Source: an uncultured Eubacterium sp. (lineage in GTDB: Bacteria > Bacillota > Clostridia > Lachnospirales > Lachnospiraceae). Taken from it: DNA of 36,878 nt. Below the pieces are notes generated by a model, which saw only the letters and a program-made list of their open reading frames with translations, had not been told where the DNA came from and did not search any database. Below, piece after piece: positions 1 through 7,221 of this stretch; within the stretch, counting starts at the first letter, position 1; every line of letters starts with the position of its first letter. The DNA lies in assembly GCA_905235555.1 (NCBI GenBank), contig CAJOMD010000009.1, positions 1 through 36,878 of the forward strand. The letters run 5' to 3'. Position numbers and translations under genes: made by a program.

Positions 1-359
1 CGATAACCTATCATAATATCCACATCCGAATAATCCACTAAAAAATTTTCTATTATATATTCCTTAGCTTCTAACGGTAAAGGAGCTTCTGTGAAAAAGA
101 AACGATTTTTAAGTAGCACTGCTAACCAATGTAAAATACAGTATTTCTCATCATTAAGATTTAAAACTTTCAAATCTTTTATGTCTAAATCATATATATT
201 TGCATATCCATCTCTATTCTCATCAACGCTCCACTCTTTTGCCATATCAAGAGATTCCGTGCAATAAAAACCTAGGCCATAATCATTATATGGCTTTCCA
301 ACTCCGTATTTTGGTTTTTTTATTATGTCTTCTGATCCGTGATATATTCTTTTTTTCAT
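1..359 (-). CDS. DUF3990 family protein (ADP-ribosyltransferase-like), 3' end cut by window edge
   Basis: The reading frame opens at ATG 359 and runs off the window with no stop: 119 codons plus two bases. An AAGGAG ribosome binding site lies at 373-368. The N-terminus has Y-H-G-S (residues 6-9), followed at about 24-33 by N-D-Y-G-L-G-F-Y-C-T. The last visible residues are D-I-M-I-G-Y-R, which in DUF3990 proteins normally leads into an A-D-D-S-Y-F stretch. The Y-H-G and GxGFY elements are the usual signature of DUF3990, a family placed with ADP-ribosyltransferase folds and often found in toxin-antitoxin-like pairs with DUF3791. That role is family knowledge and is not shown here. A partner gene would lie beyond the window. 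The gene has its own strong promoter and does not appear to be part of gatCAB. Confidence 0.8.
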   Translation of the reverse strand, partial: MKKRIYHGSEDIIKKPKYGVGKPYNDYGLGFYCTESLDMAKEWSVDENRDGYANIYDLDIKDLKVLNLNDEKYCILHWLAVLLKNRFFFTEAPLPLEAKEYIIENFLVDYSDVDIMIGY

Positions 360-380
360 ACTATTTCTCCTTACAAAAAC

Positions 381-406
381 ACTATACTCCTAAAGGAGTA
401 TAGTGT
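381..406. promoter_or_regulatory. Perfect palindrome over the DUF3990 promoter (probable operator)
   Basis: CACTATACTCC, then TAAA, then GGAGTATAGTG forms a perfect 11-bp dyad (12 bp counting the T-A next to the loop). It covers the whole spacer and the -10 box of the promoter at 382-410. A repressor bound here would block RNA polymerase, so autoregulation or a partner antitoxin is plausible. On the minus strand it is followed by TTTTTG, so it could also form a terminator hairpin. Confidence 0.6.
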
Positions 407-410
407 CAAG
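382..410 (-). promoter_or_regulatory. Consensus promoter of the DUF3990 gene
   Basis: On the minus strand TTGACA (410-405), a 17-base spacer and TATAGT (387-382) form a near-consensus sigma-A promoter. Transcription would begin near 375, leaving a leader of about 16 nt that is almost only the ribosome binding site. Confidence 0.75.
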
Positions 411-459
411 AATTATAAAAACACGACTCAAATGAGTCGTGTTCTTATAATTCTTGACA
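405..459 (-). terminator. Terminator of gatCAB (long hairpin)
   Basis: A nearly perfect inverted repeat lies 50 bases beyond the gatB stop. Outer arms of 15 bases (405-419 and 445-459) enclose an inner stem, ACACGACTCA (421-430) with TGAGTCGTGT (433-442), and one base (444) is bulged. Read on the minus strand, the inner stem is followed by TTTTAT, as in an intrinsic terminator. The far arm contains the -35 box of the DUF3990 promoter. Confidence 0.7.
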
Positions 460-508
460 ACCACACATCTTTTTTACAGAAAACAATGTGTGTTTGTCAG
501 GTTTTTTC

Positions 509-1939
509 TTATAATAATTCTTTTATCAACTTATTTACCAATCCAGGATTGGCTTTACCTTGTGTAACTTTCATAGTCTGTCCAACCAATGCGCCTATGG
601 CTTTTTCTTTACCATTCCTTACATCGTCTGCTGCTTTTGGATTTTCTTCAATCACCTTCTTGATGATTTCTTTTAAGCCTTCTTCGTCGTTGTCCTGTTT
701 CATATTGTGTTCTTCCACATAAGTTTCAGGGTCCACGTCATCTTTGAACATTGCTTCAAAGACTTCCTTCGCAGCGCCACGGTTTATTGTGCTGTCCTCT
801 ATCATCTTAATAAGCTTTGATAGATTCTCAGCGCTTACCTTTATTTGATCTGGGTCGATAGATTCTTCTTTGCAAAGTCTCATAGTCTCGCCCATGATCC
901 AGTTACTTACTTCTTTAGGTTTGTTGCCAAGAGCTACTGTCTCTTCGAACAAGTCCGCCAAAGGCTTGTACAAAGTAATGATGTCTGCATCGTACTCTGG
1001 CAAATCAAACTCTGATATATATCTAGCCATCTTTTCATCTCTGAACTCTGGCTCCTTACTCTTCACTTCTTCCATCCACTCATCGCTAATGATGATTGGA
1101 GTTAAGTCTGGGTCTGGGAAGTATCTGTAATCCTGTGCATCCTCTTTCGAACGCATTGGATATGAATACTCTTTTGTATCATCCCATCTTCTTGTTTCCT
1201 GAAGCACTTCCTCGCCTGACTCTAGTAAATCTATCTGACGATTTTTCTCATTCTCGATTGCTCTTGCGATTGACTTAAATGAGTTAAGGTTCTTCATCTC
1301 TGTTCTTGTGCCGAATTCTTCGGCTCCCTCTTCACGAACTGATAAGTTTACATCGGCTCTCATTGAACCCTCGTTCAACTTACAATCTGATGCACCCAAG
1401 TACTGAATAATCAAACGAAGCTTCTCTAAGTATGCAATAACCTCTTCAGCACTTCTCATATCCGGCTCAGATACAATCTCGATTAGCGGCACACCTGAAC
1501 GGTTTAAGTCCACTAAAGATGCATCATTGAAATCATCATGGATAAGCTTTCCAGCATCCTCTTCCATATGAATCTCGTGAATGCGCACCTGCTTTTCTGT
1601 GCCGTCTTCAGTTTTTATCTCCACATAACCATTTCTACAGATTGGCTCATAAAGCTGAGAAATCTGGTAGTTCTGTGGATTGTCTGGATAGAAATAATTC
1701 TTTCTATCAAATTTACAATTCTGTGTGATGTCACAGTTCGTAGCCATACCCACTGCCATTGCATATTCCACCACCTGCTTATTAAGCACCGGTAGTGAAC
1801 CTGGCATTCCTGTACAAACTGGACATGTGTGTGTATTTGGTGCTCCGCCAAACTCAGTTGAGCAAGAGCAGAAAATCTTTGTCTTGGTAGCAAGTTCCAC
1901 ATGAACTTCCAAACCAATGACTGTCTCGTAATTCTTCAT
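509..1939 (-). CDS. gatB: Aspartyl/glutamyl-tRNA(Asn/Gln) amidotransferase subunit B
   Basis: GatB is the tRNA-binding, kinase-like subunit of GatCAB. It phosphorylates Asp or Glu carried on misacylated tRNA so that ammonia released by GatA can convert it to Asn or Gln. The 476-residue length is normal. The cradle domain starts with IGLEVHVEL (9-17). The cysteine clusters C-S-C-S (about 24-27) and T-C-P-V-C-T-G-M-P-G (about 38-47) match the family zinc site. The YqeY-like tail ends in NPGLVNKLIKELL. It follows gatA after a 9-base gap, and GGAGG lies just upstream of ATG 1939. It is the last gene of gatCAB. An AspRS with non-discriminating features is encoded at 10260-12011, so the main substrate is probably Asp-tRNA(Asn). 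Confidence 0.97.
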   Translation of the reverse strand: MKNYETVIGLEVHVELATKTKIFCSCSTEFGGAPNTHTCPVCTGMPGSLPVLNKQVVEYAMAVGMATNCDITQNCKFDRKNYFYPDNPQNYQISQLYEPICRNGYVEIKTEDGTEKQVRIHEIHMEEDAGKLIHDDFNDASLVDLNRSGVPLIEIVSEPDMRSAEEVIAYLEKLRLIIQYLGASDCKLNEGSMRADVNLSVREEGAEEFGTRTEMKNLNSFKSIARAIENEKNRQIDLLESGEEVLQETRRWDDTKEYSYPMRSKEDAQDYRYFPDPDLTPIIISDEWMEEVKSKEPEFRDEKMARYISEFDLPEYDADIITLYKPLADLFEETVALGNKPKEVSNWIMGETMRLCKEESIDPDQIKVSAENLSKLIKMIEDSTINRGAAKEVFEAMFKDDVDPETYVEEHNMKQDNDEEGLKEIIKKVIEENPKAADDVRNGKEKAIGALVGQTMKVTQGKANPGLVNKLIKELL

Positions 1940-1948
1940 GCGAACCTC

Positions 1949-3415
1949 CTAACTTTTCGACTGCTCGTAAGTGTAAGCAGCCCTAATAACATTATCTTCT
2001 CTAAAGCAGTCGCCAATAATCTGCAAACCAATTGGAAGTCCATCACTGTCCTTACCACATGGAACAGAAATTCCTGGCAAACCTGCTATGTTTACTGAAA
2101 CTGTATAAATATCACCTAAGTACATCTTAAGTGGATCACTCAAACTCTCGCCTATCTTTGGCGCGGTAGTTGGACTGACTGGTCCTATGATTACATCGTA
2201 CTTACTAAACGCATCATCAAATGCCTTCTTAATCAAAGCCTTAACACGTAGCGCCTTTAGATAGTACGCGTCAAAGTAACCAGAACTTAGCACGAATGAG
2301 CCAAGCATAATTCTACGCTTAACTTCCTCGCCAAAGCCCTCGCTACGAGTCTTCTTATACATATTGTGAAGGTCTCTATAATCTTCAGTTCTATAGCCGT
2401 ACTTCACGCCGTCAAATCTTGATAAGTTTGAACTAGCCTCGGCATCCGCAATAATATGATAAGTAGCAACTGCATAGTTTACCAAGTCAAAATCAAACTC
2501 TTCCACTTCTGCGCCCTTTTCCTTTAGCACATCAATCGCCTTAAGAACTGACTCCTTAACCTCAGGACTAATGCCCTCGCCAAAGTAATCCTTTGGCACA
2601 CCAATCTTCATACCTTTAACATCATCCACTAGGGCATCTGTGAAGTTATAGCCACCTATGTTTGTAGAGTCTTGTTTATCATCTCTATTGATAGATGTAG
2701 AATCTAGTTTGTCGTAACTTGAAATAACTTCAAGTGATGTAGCTACATCAGTTACATCTTTTCCAATAGGTCCAATCTGATCAAGTGATGAAGCATACGC
2801 AATCAAACCGTAACGCGAAACTGTTCCGTATGTAGGCTTCATACCAACCACGCCACAAAATGACGCTGGCTGTCTGATAGATCCACCTGTATCTGAACCA
2901 AGTGAATAGAAACACTCATCTGCAGCCACGGCCGCACAAGAACCACCTGATGAACCACCAGGCACATGCTCAGTATTCACTGGGTTTTTAGTAATTCCGA
3001 AATAAGAAGTCTCTGTGGTACTTCCCATCGCAAACTGGTCCATATTTGCACTACCCACAATCACTGCTCCAGCAGCCTTCAAGTTTTCAACTGCTGTAGA
3101 TGTAAATGTTGGATAAAAGTTACTCAAAATCTTTGTACTACATGCTGTGAGGTGTCCCTCGTTACACATATTATCTTTAATAGCGACAGGCACACCTGCT
3201 AAAGGTCCAGTTAACTCGCCGTTATCAATCTTTTCTTGAACTTCTTTAGCATTGGCTAGCACTTCTTCTTTATCGTAGACGGTCACGTAGCTGTTGATGT
3301 CTTCTTCCACTTTTTCAATTTGGTCAAAGACAGCTTCCACGGCGTCTACCACTTTCACTTCGCCTGATTTTATTTTCTTTCCTAATTCAACTGCTGTTAA
3401 TTCTAATAAACTCAT
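1949..3415 (-). CDS. gatA: Aspartyl/glutamyl-tRNA(Asn/Gln) amidotransferase subunit A
   Basis: GatA is the amidase subunit that releases ammonia from glutamine and channels it to GatB. At 488 residues it is full length. The amidase-signature triad is visible: Lys80 (in GVPVAIKDN), Ser155 (in PGGSSGGS) and nucleophile Ser179 (in GSDTGGSIRQP). A Ser/Asp-rich insert near residues 228-245 looks like a short internal duplication (D-S-T-S-I-N then D-S-T-N-I-G) on a surface loop. It lies 51 bases after gatC in the same operon. Confidence 0.97.
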   Translation of the reverse strand: MSLLELTAVELGKKIKSGEVKVVDAVEAVFDQIEKVEEDINSYVTVYDKEEVLANAKEVQEKIDNGELTGPLAGVPVAIKDNMCNEGHLTACSTKILSNFYPTFTSTAVENLKAAGAVIVGSANMDQFAMGSTTETSYFGITKNPVNTEHVPGGSSGGSCAAVAADECFYSLGSDTGGSIRQPASFCGVVGMKPTYGTVSRYGLIAYASSLDQIGPIGKDVTDVATSLEVISSYDKLDSTSINRDDKQDSTNIGGYNFTDALVDDVKGMKIGVPKDYFGEGISPEVKESVLKAIDVLKEKGAEVEEFDFDLVNYAVATYHIIADAEASSNLSRFDGVKYGYRTEDYRDLHNMYKKTRSEGFGEEVKRRIMLGSFVLSSGYFDAYYLKALRVKALIKKAFDDAFSKYDVIIGPVSPTTAPKIGESLSDPLKMYLGDIYTVSVNIAGLPGISVPCGKDSDGLPIGLQIIGDCFREDNVIRAAYTYEQSKS

Positions 3416-3466
3416 TGTTCTCTCTTTTTCTATTTGAAATATATTAATGTCCTTTGTCGCTGACTC

Positions 3467-3760
3467 TTAGTCAAAAGTCTTTGGCACAATATATGCTTCT
3501 TCATTTCTGTCCGGTGCATTTTTAAGCATATTTTCTCTGTCATCTCCGTTAGTAACCTCGTCCTCTCTAAAGACGTTATTCACTGGGAAGACATGGCTCA
3601 TAGGCTCCACACCAGAAGTGTCAAGTTCGTTTAATTTATCGATATAATCTAGGATTTCTCCCATGTCTTTTTTAGCCTTTTCTTTCTCTTCATCAGAAAG
3701 TTCAAGTTTCGCCAAAATGCCGACATAATCTATTGTTTCGTCTGTAATTTTGTTAGCCAT
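3467..3760 (-). CDS. gatC: Aspartyl/glutamyl-tRNA(Asn/Gln) amidotransferase subunit C
   Basis: GatC is the small scaffold subunit that wraps around GatA and GatB. It has 97 residues, typical for the family. Recognisable features are the N-terminal helix with [13 protein letters not shown], the [11 protein letters not shown] block, and the G-V-E-P-M-S-H-V linker that contacts GatA. TAGGAGGTCTTT lies directly before ATG 3760. It is the first gene of gatCAB, which has the usual C-A-B order. Confidence 0.95.
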   Translation of the reverse strand: MANKITDETIDYVGILAKLELSDEEKEKAKKDMGEILDYIDKLNELDTSGVEPMSHVFPVNNVFREDEVTNGDDRENMLKNAPDRNEEAYIVPKTFD

Positions 3761-3861
3761 AAAGACCTCCTAACCACGAATTTGTGGCATATTTTGTGTA
3801 TGATTTGACGCGTATATTGCGTGAAATTTTTTGTGTATTTATGGTCAAATCCACAACTAAT

Positions 3862-3890
3862 AGTTTAAAGAATCTAGCATAAAAAGTCAA
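3862..3890 (-). promoter_or_regulatory. Probable gatCAB promoter
   Basis: On the minus strand TTGACT (3890-3885), a 17-base spacer and TAAACT (3867-3862) resemble a sigma-A promoter. The leader of about 100 nt contains a short palindrome next to the ribosome binding site (CCACGAA/TTTGTGG, 3773-3786). I found no T-box sequence in it. Confidence 0.45.
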
Positions 3891-3942
3891 ACTATTGTAT
3901 AATCAATTTATAGAATAGAACGGATAAAATAAGGAGAATGAT

Positions 3943-4590
3943 ATGTTAGAAGAGAGAGTTATAAAATATTACTCAAAGAAGGATCCAAATATTGCTTTGA
4001 AGGTGATTCCTGGTCACTTCTCGACCAAGCACACTCACCTAAATTGCTACCTTGATGTTACCACGATGAAGACTCGTGCCAATGAGGCAGAGCGCATCGC
4101 CATCGCTATGAAAGATTATTACAATGTGATGGGGCGTCCTATTGATACTATCGTATGTTTGGACGGATGCGAAGTGATTGGTGCATTTTTAGCTAGCGAG
4201 CTAAGTCGCGCTGGTATCTTATCAATGAATGCACATAAGACTATTTATGTGGTTACGCCAGAGCACGATATATATGGCGATATGATTTTTAGAGATAATA
4301 TGAAGTTAACTATTAAAGGTAAGAACGTACTTCTACTTATGGCTTCTTGTTCTACAGGTAAAACCATTAAAGCAAGTCTTGAATGTATTAAATATTATGG
4401 CGGTACTGTTCAAGGTATCTCAACAATATTTAGTGCACTCGACTCTGTAGAAGGATACAGAATTGATGCACTCTTTAGAGAAGATGACATTCCAGACTAC
4501 GAACTTTATGATAACCACAGTTGCCCACTCTGTGCGGCAGGCGAGCCTATAGAGGCTTTGGTTAATGGTTATGGGTATAGTAAGTTATAG
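3943..4590 (+). CDS. Phosphoribosyltransferase-like protein with degenerate PRPP motif
   Basis: This 215-residue protein has the fold order of a type I phosphoribosyltransferase of the orotate PRTase kind. A hood region with D-T-I-V-C-L-D-G-C-E is followed by the core strand K-N-V-L-L-L-M and the loop A-S-C-S-T-G-K-T near residues 136-143. In active PRTases this site reads D-D-x-x-T/S-T-G-G-S/T, and the two acidic residues bind the ribose of PRPP. Here they are Ala and Ser, while S-T-G-K-T is kept. The C-terminus has a C-P-L-C-A-A-G-E-P-I-E motif with two cysteines. It starts at ATG 3943 behind AAGGAG and stands alone on the plus strand. Orotate phosphoribosyltransferase activity cannot be assumed; a regulatory or ligand-binding role is possible. 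Confidence 0.65.
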   Translation: MLEERVIKYYSKKDPNIALKVIPGHFSTKHTHLNCYLDVTTMKTRANEAERIAIAMKDYYNVMGRPIDTIVCLDGCEVIGAFLASELSRAGILSMNAHKTIYVVTPEHDIYGDMIFRDNMKLTIKGKNVLLLMASCSTGKTIKASLECIKYYGGTVQGISTIFSALDSVEGYRIDALFREDDIPDYELYDNHSCPLCAAGEPIEALVNGYGYSKL

Positions 4591-4699
4591 GTATCCACCA
4601 ATATAAAAATGTTCTTCCTGTAAATAATGTTGCTAAATCACTGCTAAGCAAAAAGGCGTTGGATCCCGTTATATATATCAAGTTTTTTGAAGGATATAT

Positions 4700-4730
4700 A
4701 AAAGTGAAGTATTTTTAATACTTCACTTTT
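4700..4730 (+). terminator. Terminator after the PRTase-like gene
   Basis: A perfect 13-bp stem (4700-4712 with 4718-4730) has a 5-base loop and is followed by ATCTTGATTTTTT. It ends plus-strand transcription about 110 bases after the PRTase-like stop and just before the antisense RNA promoter. The 4591-4699 stretch holds no gene that I can see. Confidence 0.7.
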
Positions 4731-4733
4731 ATC

Positions 4734-4762
4734 TTGATTTTTTCATCAAATTAATATATATT
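4734..4762 (+). promoter_or_regulatory. Promoter of the antisense antitoxin RNA
   Basis: TTGATT (4734-4739), 17 bases, then TATATT (4757-4762) on the plus strand. It would start an RNA near 4769 that runs towards the 3' end of the toxin gene. Confidence 0.6.
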
Positions 4763-4768
4763 AACTAT

Positions 4769-4839
4769 AGAGGAGCTACCGGTACACGGTTAGCTCGCTA
4801 AGTTAGTTAAAAAATAACCGCGAGCACGGTTATTTTTTT
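4769..4839 (+). ncRNA. Candidate antisense antitoxin RNA (type I TA)
   Basis: The predicted transcript is about 70 nt, from the promoter at 4734-4762 to the terminator at 4809-4838. Its 5' part folds into a hairpin (GAGCTACCG 4773-4781 with CGGTTAGCTC 4787-4796, one bulge). Its 3' half is fully complementary to the toxin mRNA terminator and stop codon. GAGCTACCG could also pair imperfectly with GCGGTTAGCC in the toxin mRNA leader (about 4966-4954). The tail-to-tail arrangement matches txpA/RatA-type loci. No expression evidence is available from sequence. Confidence 0.5.
4809..4838. terminator. Bidirectional terminator shared by toxin mRNA and antisense RNA
   Basis: A stem of 12 bp (4809-4820 with 4827-4838) closes on loop CGAGCA and is flanked by A and T runs on both sides, so it can end transcription in both directions. 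The toxin TAA (4832-4830) lies inside the right arm. Confidence 0.75.
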
Positions 4840-4910
4840 GTGCCAATTAAGACAAGGACAATAACGGATATCATACTCAAAACTGTTGACAGAATTTCAT
4901 ATGATGTCAT
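4830..4910 (-). CDS. Putative holin-like type I toxin, 26 residues
   Basis: This very short ORF encodes M-T-S-Y-E-I-L-S-T-V-L, then a hydrophobic stretch (S-M-I-S-V-I-V-L-V-L-I-G), then T-K-K. This is the plan of small membrane toxins in the Hol_Tox/TxpA group: a short polar head (M-x-x-Y-E), one membrane span and a lysine tail. The ribosome binding site GGGAGGTGAT (4923-4914) is almost fully complementary to the 16S tail, as is usual in these loci. A strong promoter lies about 78 nt upstream, and an antisense RNA appears to cover the 3' end. The expected action is membrane depolarisation, by analogy only. It is separated from its neighbours by terminators on both sides. Confidence 0.7.
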   Translation of the reverse strand: MTSYEILSTVLSMISVIVLVLIGTKK

Positions 4911-4994
4911 GCTATCACCTCCCTTCTCATCAAAGATAACTCTTCTAGATCCGGGCTAACCGCATAGCGTATAGAGGCAACTCCTCAGGATTGT

Positions 4995-5023
4995 ATATTA
5001 TCACTTTTTATATATTCTTGCAA
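4995..5023 (-). promoter_or_regulatory. Promoter of the small toxin mRNA
   Basis: On the minus strand TTGCAA (5023-5018), exactly 17 bases, then TAATAT (5000-4995). The leader of about 78 nt before the toxin ATG is rich in short stems (region 4940-4985) and could mask the strong ribosome binding site. Confidence 0.65.
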
Positions 5024-5044
5024 CATATTATTTATAAAACTTAT

Positions 5045-5071
5045 AAAAAGAAGTGCTTAACGCACTCCTTT
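5045..5071 (-). terminator. Terminator after the NYN gene
   Basis: On the minus strand AAAAGGAGTGC and GCACTTCTTTT form an 11-bp stem (one G-T pair) with loop GTTAA, followed by TTATAAG. It separates the NYN gene from the toxin promoter. Confidence 0.65.
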
Positions 5072-5086
5072 TCGTTTTTATATTGT

Positions 5087-5848
5087 TTATTTCTTCCCTT
5101 TTCGCCAGATTCCATCCTTTATCGCGCGCTTCCAATTTACCACTAGCACTTTTGGTTTTTTACCCTTATAAGTCCTAGTCTCTTCCGTGATGTACTTATT
5201 GTTCATAAGATCATCTAGTGCCTTTTGGATGCGGTCTCTTGATACTCCACTATGCTCGGATACATTTTCTATTGTTTTATTATATGTACCCATCTTCCTA
5301 CGCTTACTTAATATAGAAAGCGATGTGAGTATTGCATCATAGTAGTACTGCTGCTCATCGCCTGAGCGTGGCATCTCTACATATGAGTTGGCAGATGATT
5401 TTAGTTTGTTGCTTAATGAGTATTTAACTCCATATACAATAACCTTTTTGTTTAATTCTCTTAAATATTGTATAGCTAAATTAAAATGAGCATCGCCTGT
5501 AAAAATAATAAATACTTCTGGTGAACTATCCTTTGCTGCTTCTCTATAAATAGCATCCAGTATAATAAAATCTGTGAAGTCTTTGTCCACGCCTTCTTTG
5601 GTACTAGCTGTGTGAACTACATTTTTAGAAATTCGCTCCACTCTTTGAAGTTCATTCTCAATACTTCCATTAAAGTCACCAAAAAACATAATCTTTTTAA
5701 CATTGTATTCTTCTTTTAGTTCTTCATACCATGATTCTACATTAGGTCTCATTGAAAATTTGTTTTTATAACCATAATACCAATGCTCAAAATCTACAAA
5801 TACTACTGCCTCTGGCTTTCCATTATTCTTTTTTCCAATTCCAAAAAT
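5087..5848 (-). CDS. NYN-domain (PIN-like) putative ribonuclease with C-terminal winged helix; predicted ATT start
   Basis: The first ATG (5752) would give 221 residues, but the open frame continues upstream for 32 codons. Those codons encode the first NYN strand, A-V-V-F-V-D-F-E-H-W (residues 14-23), with the conserved acidic residue. The only well-placed start is ATT 5848, eight bases behind AAAGGAGG (5864-5857), giving 253 residues. Other NYN features are K-E-G-V-D-K-D, T-D-F-I-I-L-D-A-I and I-I-F-T-G-D-A-H-F, where the second acid of the usual GDxDF is His. The region from about 180 onward (S-V-S-R-D-R-I-Q-K-A-L) looks like a winged helix. NYN proteins are metal-dependent nucleases related to LabA and PIN domains. 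The His change may weaken metal binding. The RNA target is unknown. Confidence 0.75.
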   Translation of the reverse strand: MFGIGKKNNGKPEAVVFVDFEHWYYGYKNKFSMRPNVESWYEELKEEYNVKKIMFFGDFNGSIENELQRVERISKNVVHTASTKEGVDKDFTDFIILDAIYREAAKDSSPEVFIIFTGDAHFNLAIQYLRELNKKVIVYGVKYSLSNKLKSSANSYVEMPRSGDEQQYYYDAILTSLSILSKRRKMGTYNKTIENVSEHSGVSRDRIQKALDDLMNNKYITEETRTYKGKKPKVLVVNWKRAIKDGIWRKGKK

Positions 5849-5911
5849 ATGTATCTCCTCCTTTCCCTAAAATTTGTCCTCTGCAAAGACCTTAGCCCCT
5901 ACAAAAATATA

Positions 5912-5939
5912 TAAAAAGCCAGCCACCTAAGTAGCTAGC
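5912..5939 (-). terminator. Terminator after dapL
   Basis: On the minus strand GCTAGCTAC (5939-5931) pairs with GTGGCTGGC (5926-5918) around loop TTAG, followed by TTTTTAT. It lies 14 bases past the dapL stop. Confidence 0.7.
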
Positions 5940-5952
5940 CATTTATTTATAA

Positions 5953-7176
5953 TTATTCTGAGATTGCTTTAATTCTTCTGATAGCTTCAATAGTATTTTC
6001 TCTGCTACCAAATGCAGTGAGTCTAAAGTATCCTTCACCACTTGGTCCAAATCCTGAACCTGGAGTTCCCACGATATTTGCCTTCTCTAATAGGAAGTCA
6101 AAGAATTCCCAAGAAGTCATTCCTTCTGGAACTTCTAGCCAAGCGTATGGAGAGTTCACTCCACCACTTACTTTGTAGCCGGCTTCTTTCAAACCCTCTA
6201 CTATTATCTTTGCATTTTCCATATAACGAGCAACCATTTCCTTAGTCTGAGCCTTGCCCTCTTCTGAGTACACTGCCTCGCCGGCTTTTTGGATAATATA
6301 TGGTGCGCCGTTAAATTTAGTTCCGTGACGTCTTGCCCATAAAGCATTAAGTGAAGTTCCGTCACTATCCTTTAATTCCTTAGGCACAACAGTAAATCCT
6401 AGACGTGTTCCTGTAAATCCTGCATTCTTCGAGAAAGATCTAATCTCTATAGCACAAGTCTTAGCACCATAACACTCATAAATACTGTGTGGTACATCAT
6501 CCTCAGTTATATAACTTTCATAAGCTGCATCATATATAATAACAGCATTATTTTCATTGGCGTAATCTACCCACTTCTGCAAGTCAGCCTTCTTAAAAGC
6601 TGCACCTGTTGGGTTATTTGGTGAACATAGATAAATGATATCTGGAGTTTCCTCTGGAAAATCTGGGCAGAAGTTATTCTCCTTTGTGCAAGGCATATAA
6701 ATAACGTCACTCCACATTTCTGTATCAGAATCGTATGTGCCAGTTCTTCCATCCATTACGTTTGAATCCACATAAACCGGATAAACTGGATCGCACACTG
6801 CTATCTTGTTATCTACCGAGAAAATATCTCCAATATTTCCCGAATCTGACTTGGCCCCGTCTGAGACAAAGACCTCGTCAGGCGCTATATCTACACCCCT
6901 AGCCTTAAAATCATTTTCTACTATTGCTTCGCGAAGGAATGAATAACCTAAGTCTGGCGCATAGCCTTTAAATGTAGCTGGGTCTGCCATCTCATCTACT
7001 GCTTTATGCATAGCATCAATAACTGCTGGTGCCAAAGCCTGAGTGACATCACCAATACCAAGACTGATTACGTCTTTGTCTGGGTTGGCTTCTTTAAAAG
7101 CCGCTACCTTCTTTGCAATATTAGAAAACAAATAGCTTCCTGGTAATTTTAAATAATTGTCATTAACTTTAAACAT
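5953..7176 (-). CDS. dapL: LL-diaminopimelate aminotransferase
   Basis: A PLP-dependent class I/II aminotransferase that converts tetrahydrodipicolinate directly to LL-diaminopimelate, bypassing the succinylase and acetylase routes of lysine and peptidoglycan synthesis. It has 407 residues, the usual DapL length. Diagnostic blocks are [13 protein letters not shown] at the N-terminus, I-S-L-G-I-G-D-V-T (37-45), C-S-P-N-N-P-T-G (184-191) and the PLP lysine Lys250 in [18 protein letters not shown] lies just before ATG 7176. It follows glnA after 45 bases containing a GC-rich hairpin, so it is probably cotranscribed with it, linking ammonia assimilation with diaminopimelate supply. Confidence 0.95.
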   Translation of the reverse strand: MFKVNDNYLKLPGSYLFSNIAKKVAAFKEANPDKDVISLGIGDVTQALAPAVIDAMHKAVDEMADPATFKGYAPDLGYSFLREAIVENDFKARGVDIAPDEVFVSDGAKSDSGNIGDIFSVDNKIAVCDPVYPVYVDSNVMDGRTGTYDSDTEMWSDVIYMPCTKENNFCPDFPEETPDIIYLCSPNNPTGAAFKKADLQKWVDYANENNAVIIYDAAYESYITEDDVPHSIYECYGAKTCAIEIRSFSKNAGFTGTRLGFTVVPKELKDSDGTSLNALWARRHGTKFNGAPYIIQKAGEAVYSEEGKAQTKEMVARYMENAKIIVEGLKEAGYKVSGGVNSPYAWLEVPEGMTSWEFFDFLLEKANIVGTPGSGFGPSGEGYFRLTAFGSRENTIEAIRRIKAISE

Positions 7177-7193
7177 ATTTAGTCCTCCATAAT

Positions 7194-7217
7194 TTTGGCG
7201 CCCGTAAGAGCGCCAAA
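7194..7217. repeat. GC-rich hairpin between glnA and dapL
   Basis: TTTGGCGC and GCGCCAAA form an 8-bp stem with an 8-base loop in the 45-base gap. On the minus strand no U-run follows, so it looks like an mRNA-stabilising or weak attenuating hairpin more than a terminator. Confidence 0.45.
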
Positions 7218-7221
7218 CATT

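Noticed and set aside
339..722. 127-codon plus-strand ORF spanning the gatB 3' end
   Set aside because: It is antisense to gatB and to the terminator hairpin, with no ribosome binding site or domain.
3761..3942. T-box upstream of gatCAB
   Set aside because: No TGGTACCGCG core or terminator/antiterminator pair is present in the 180-base gap.
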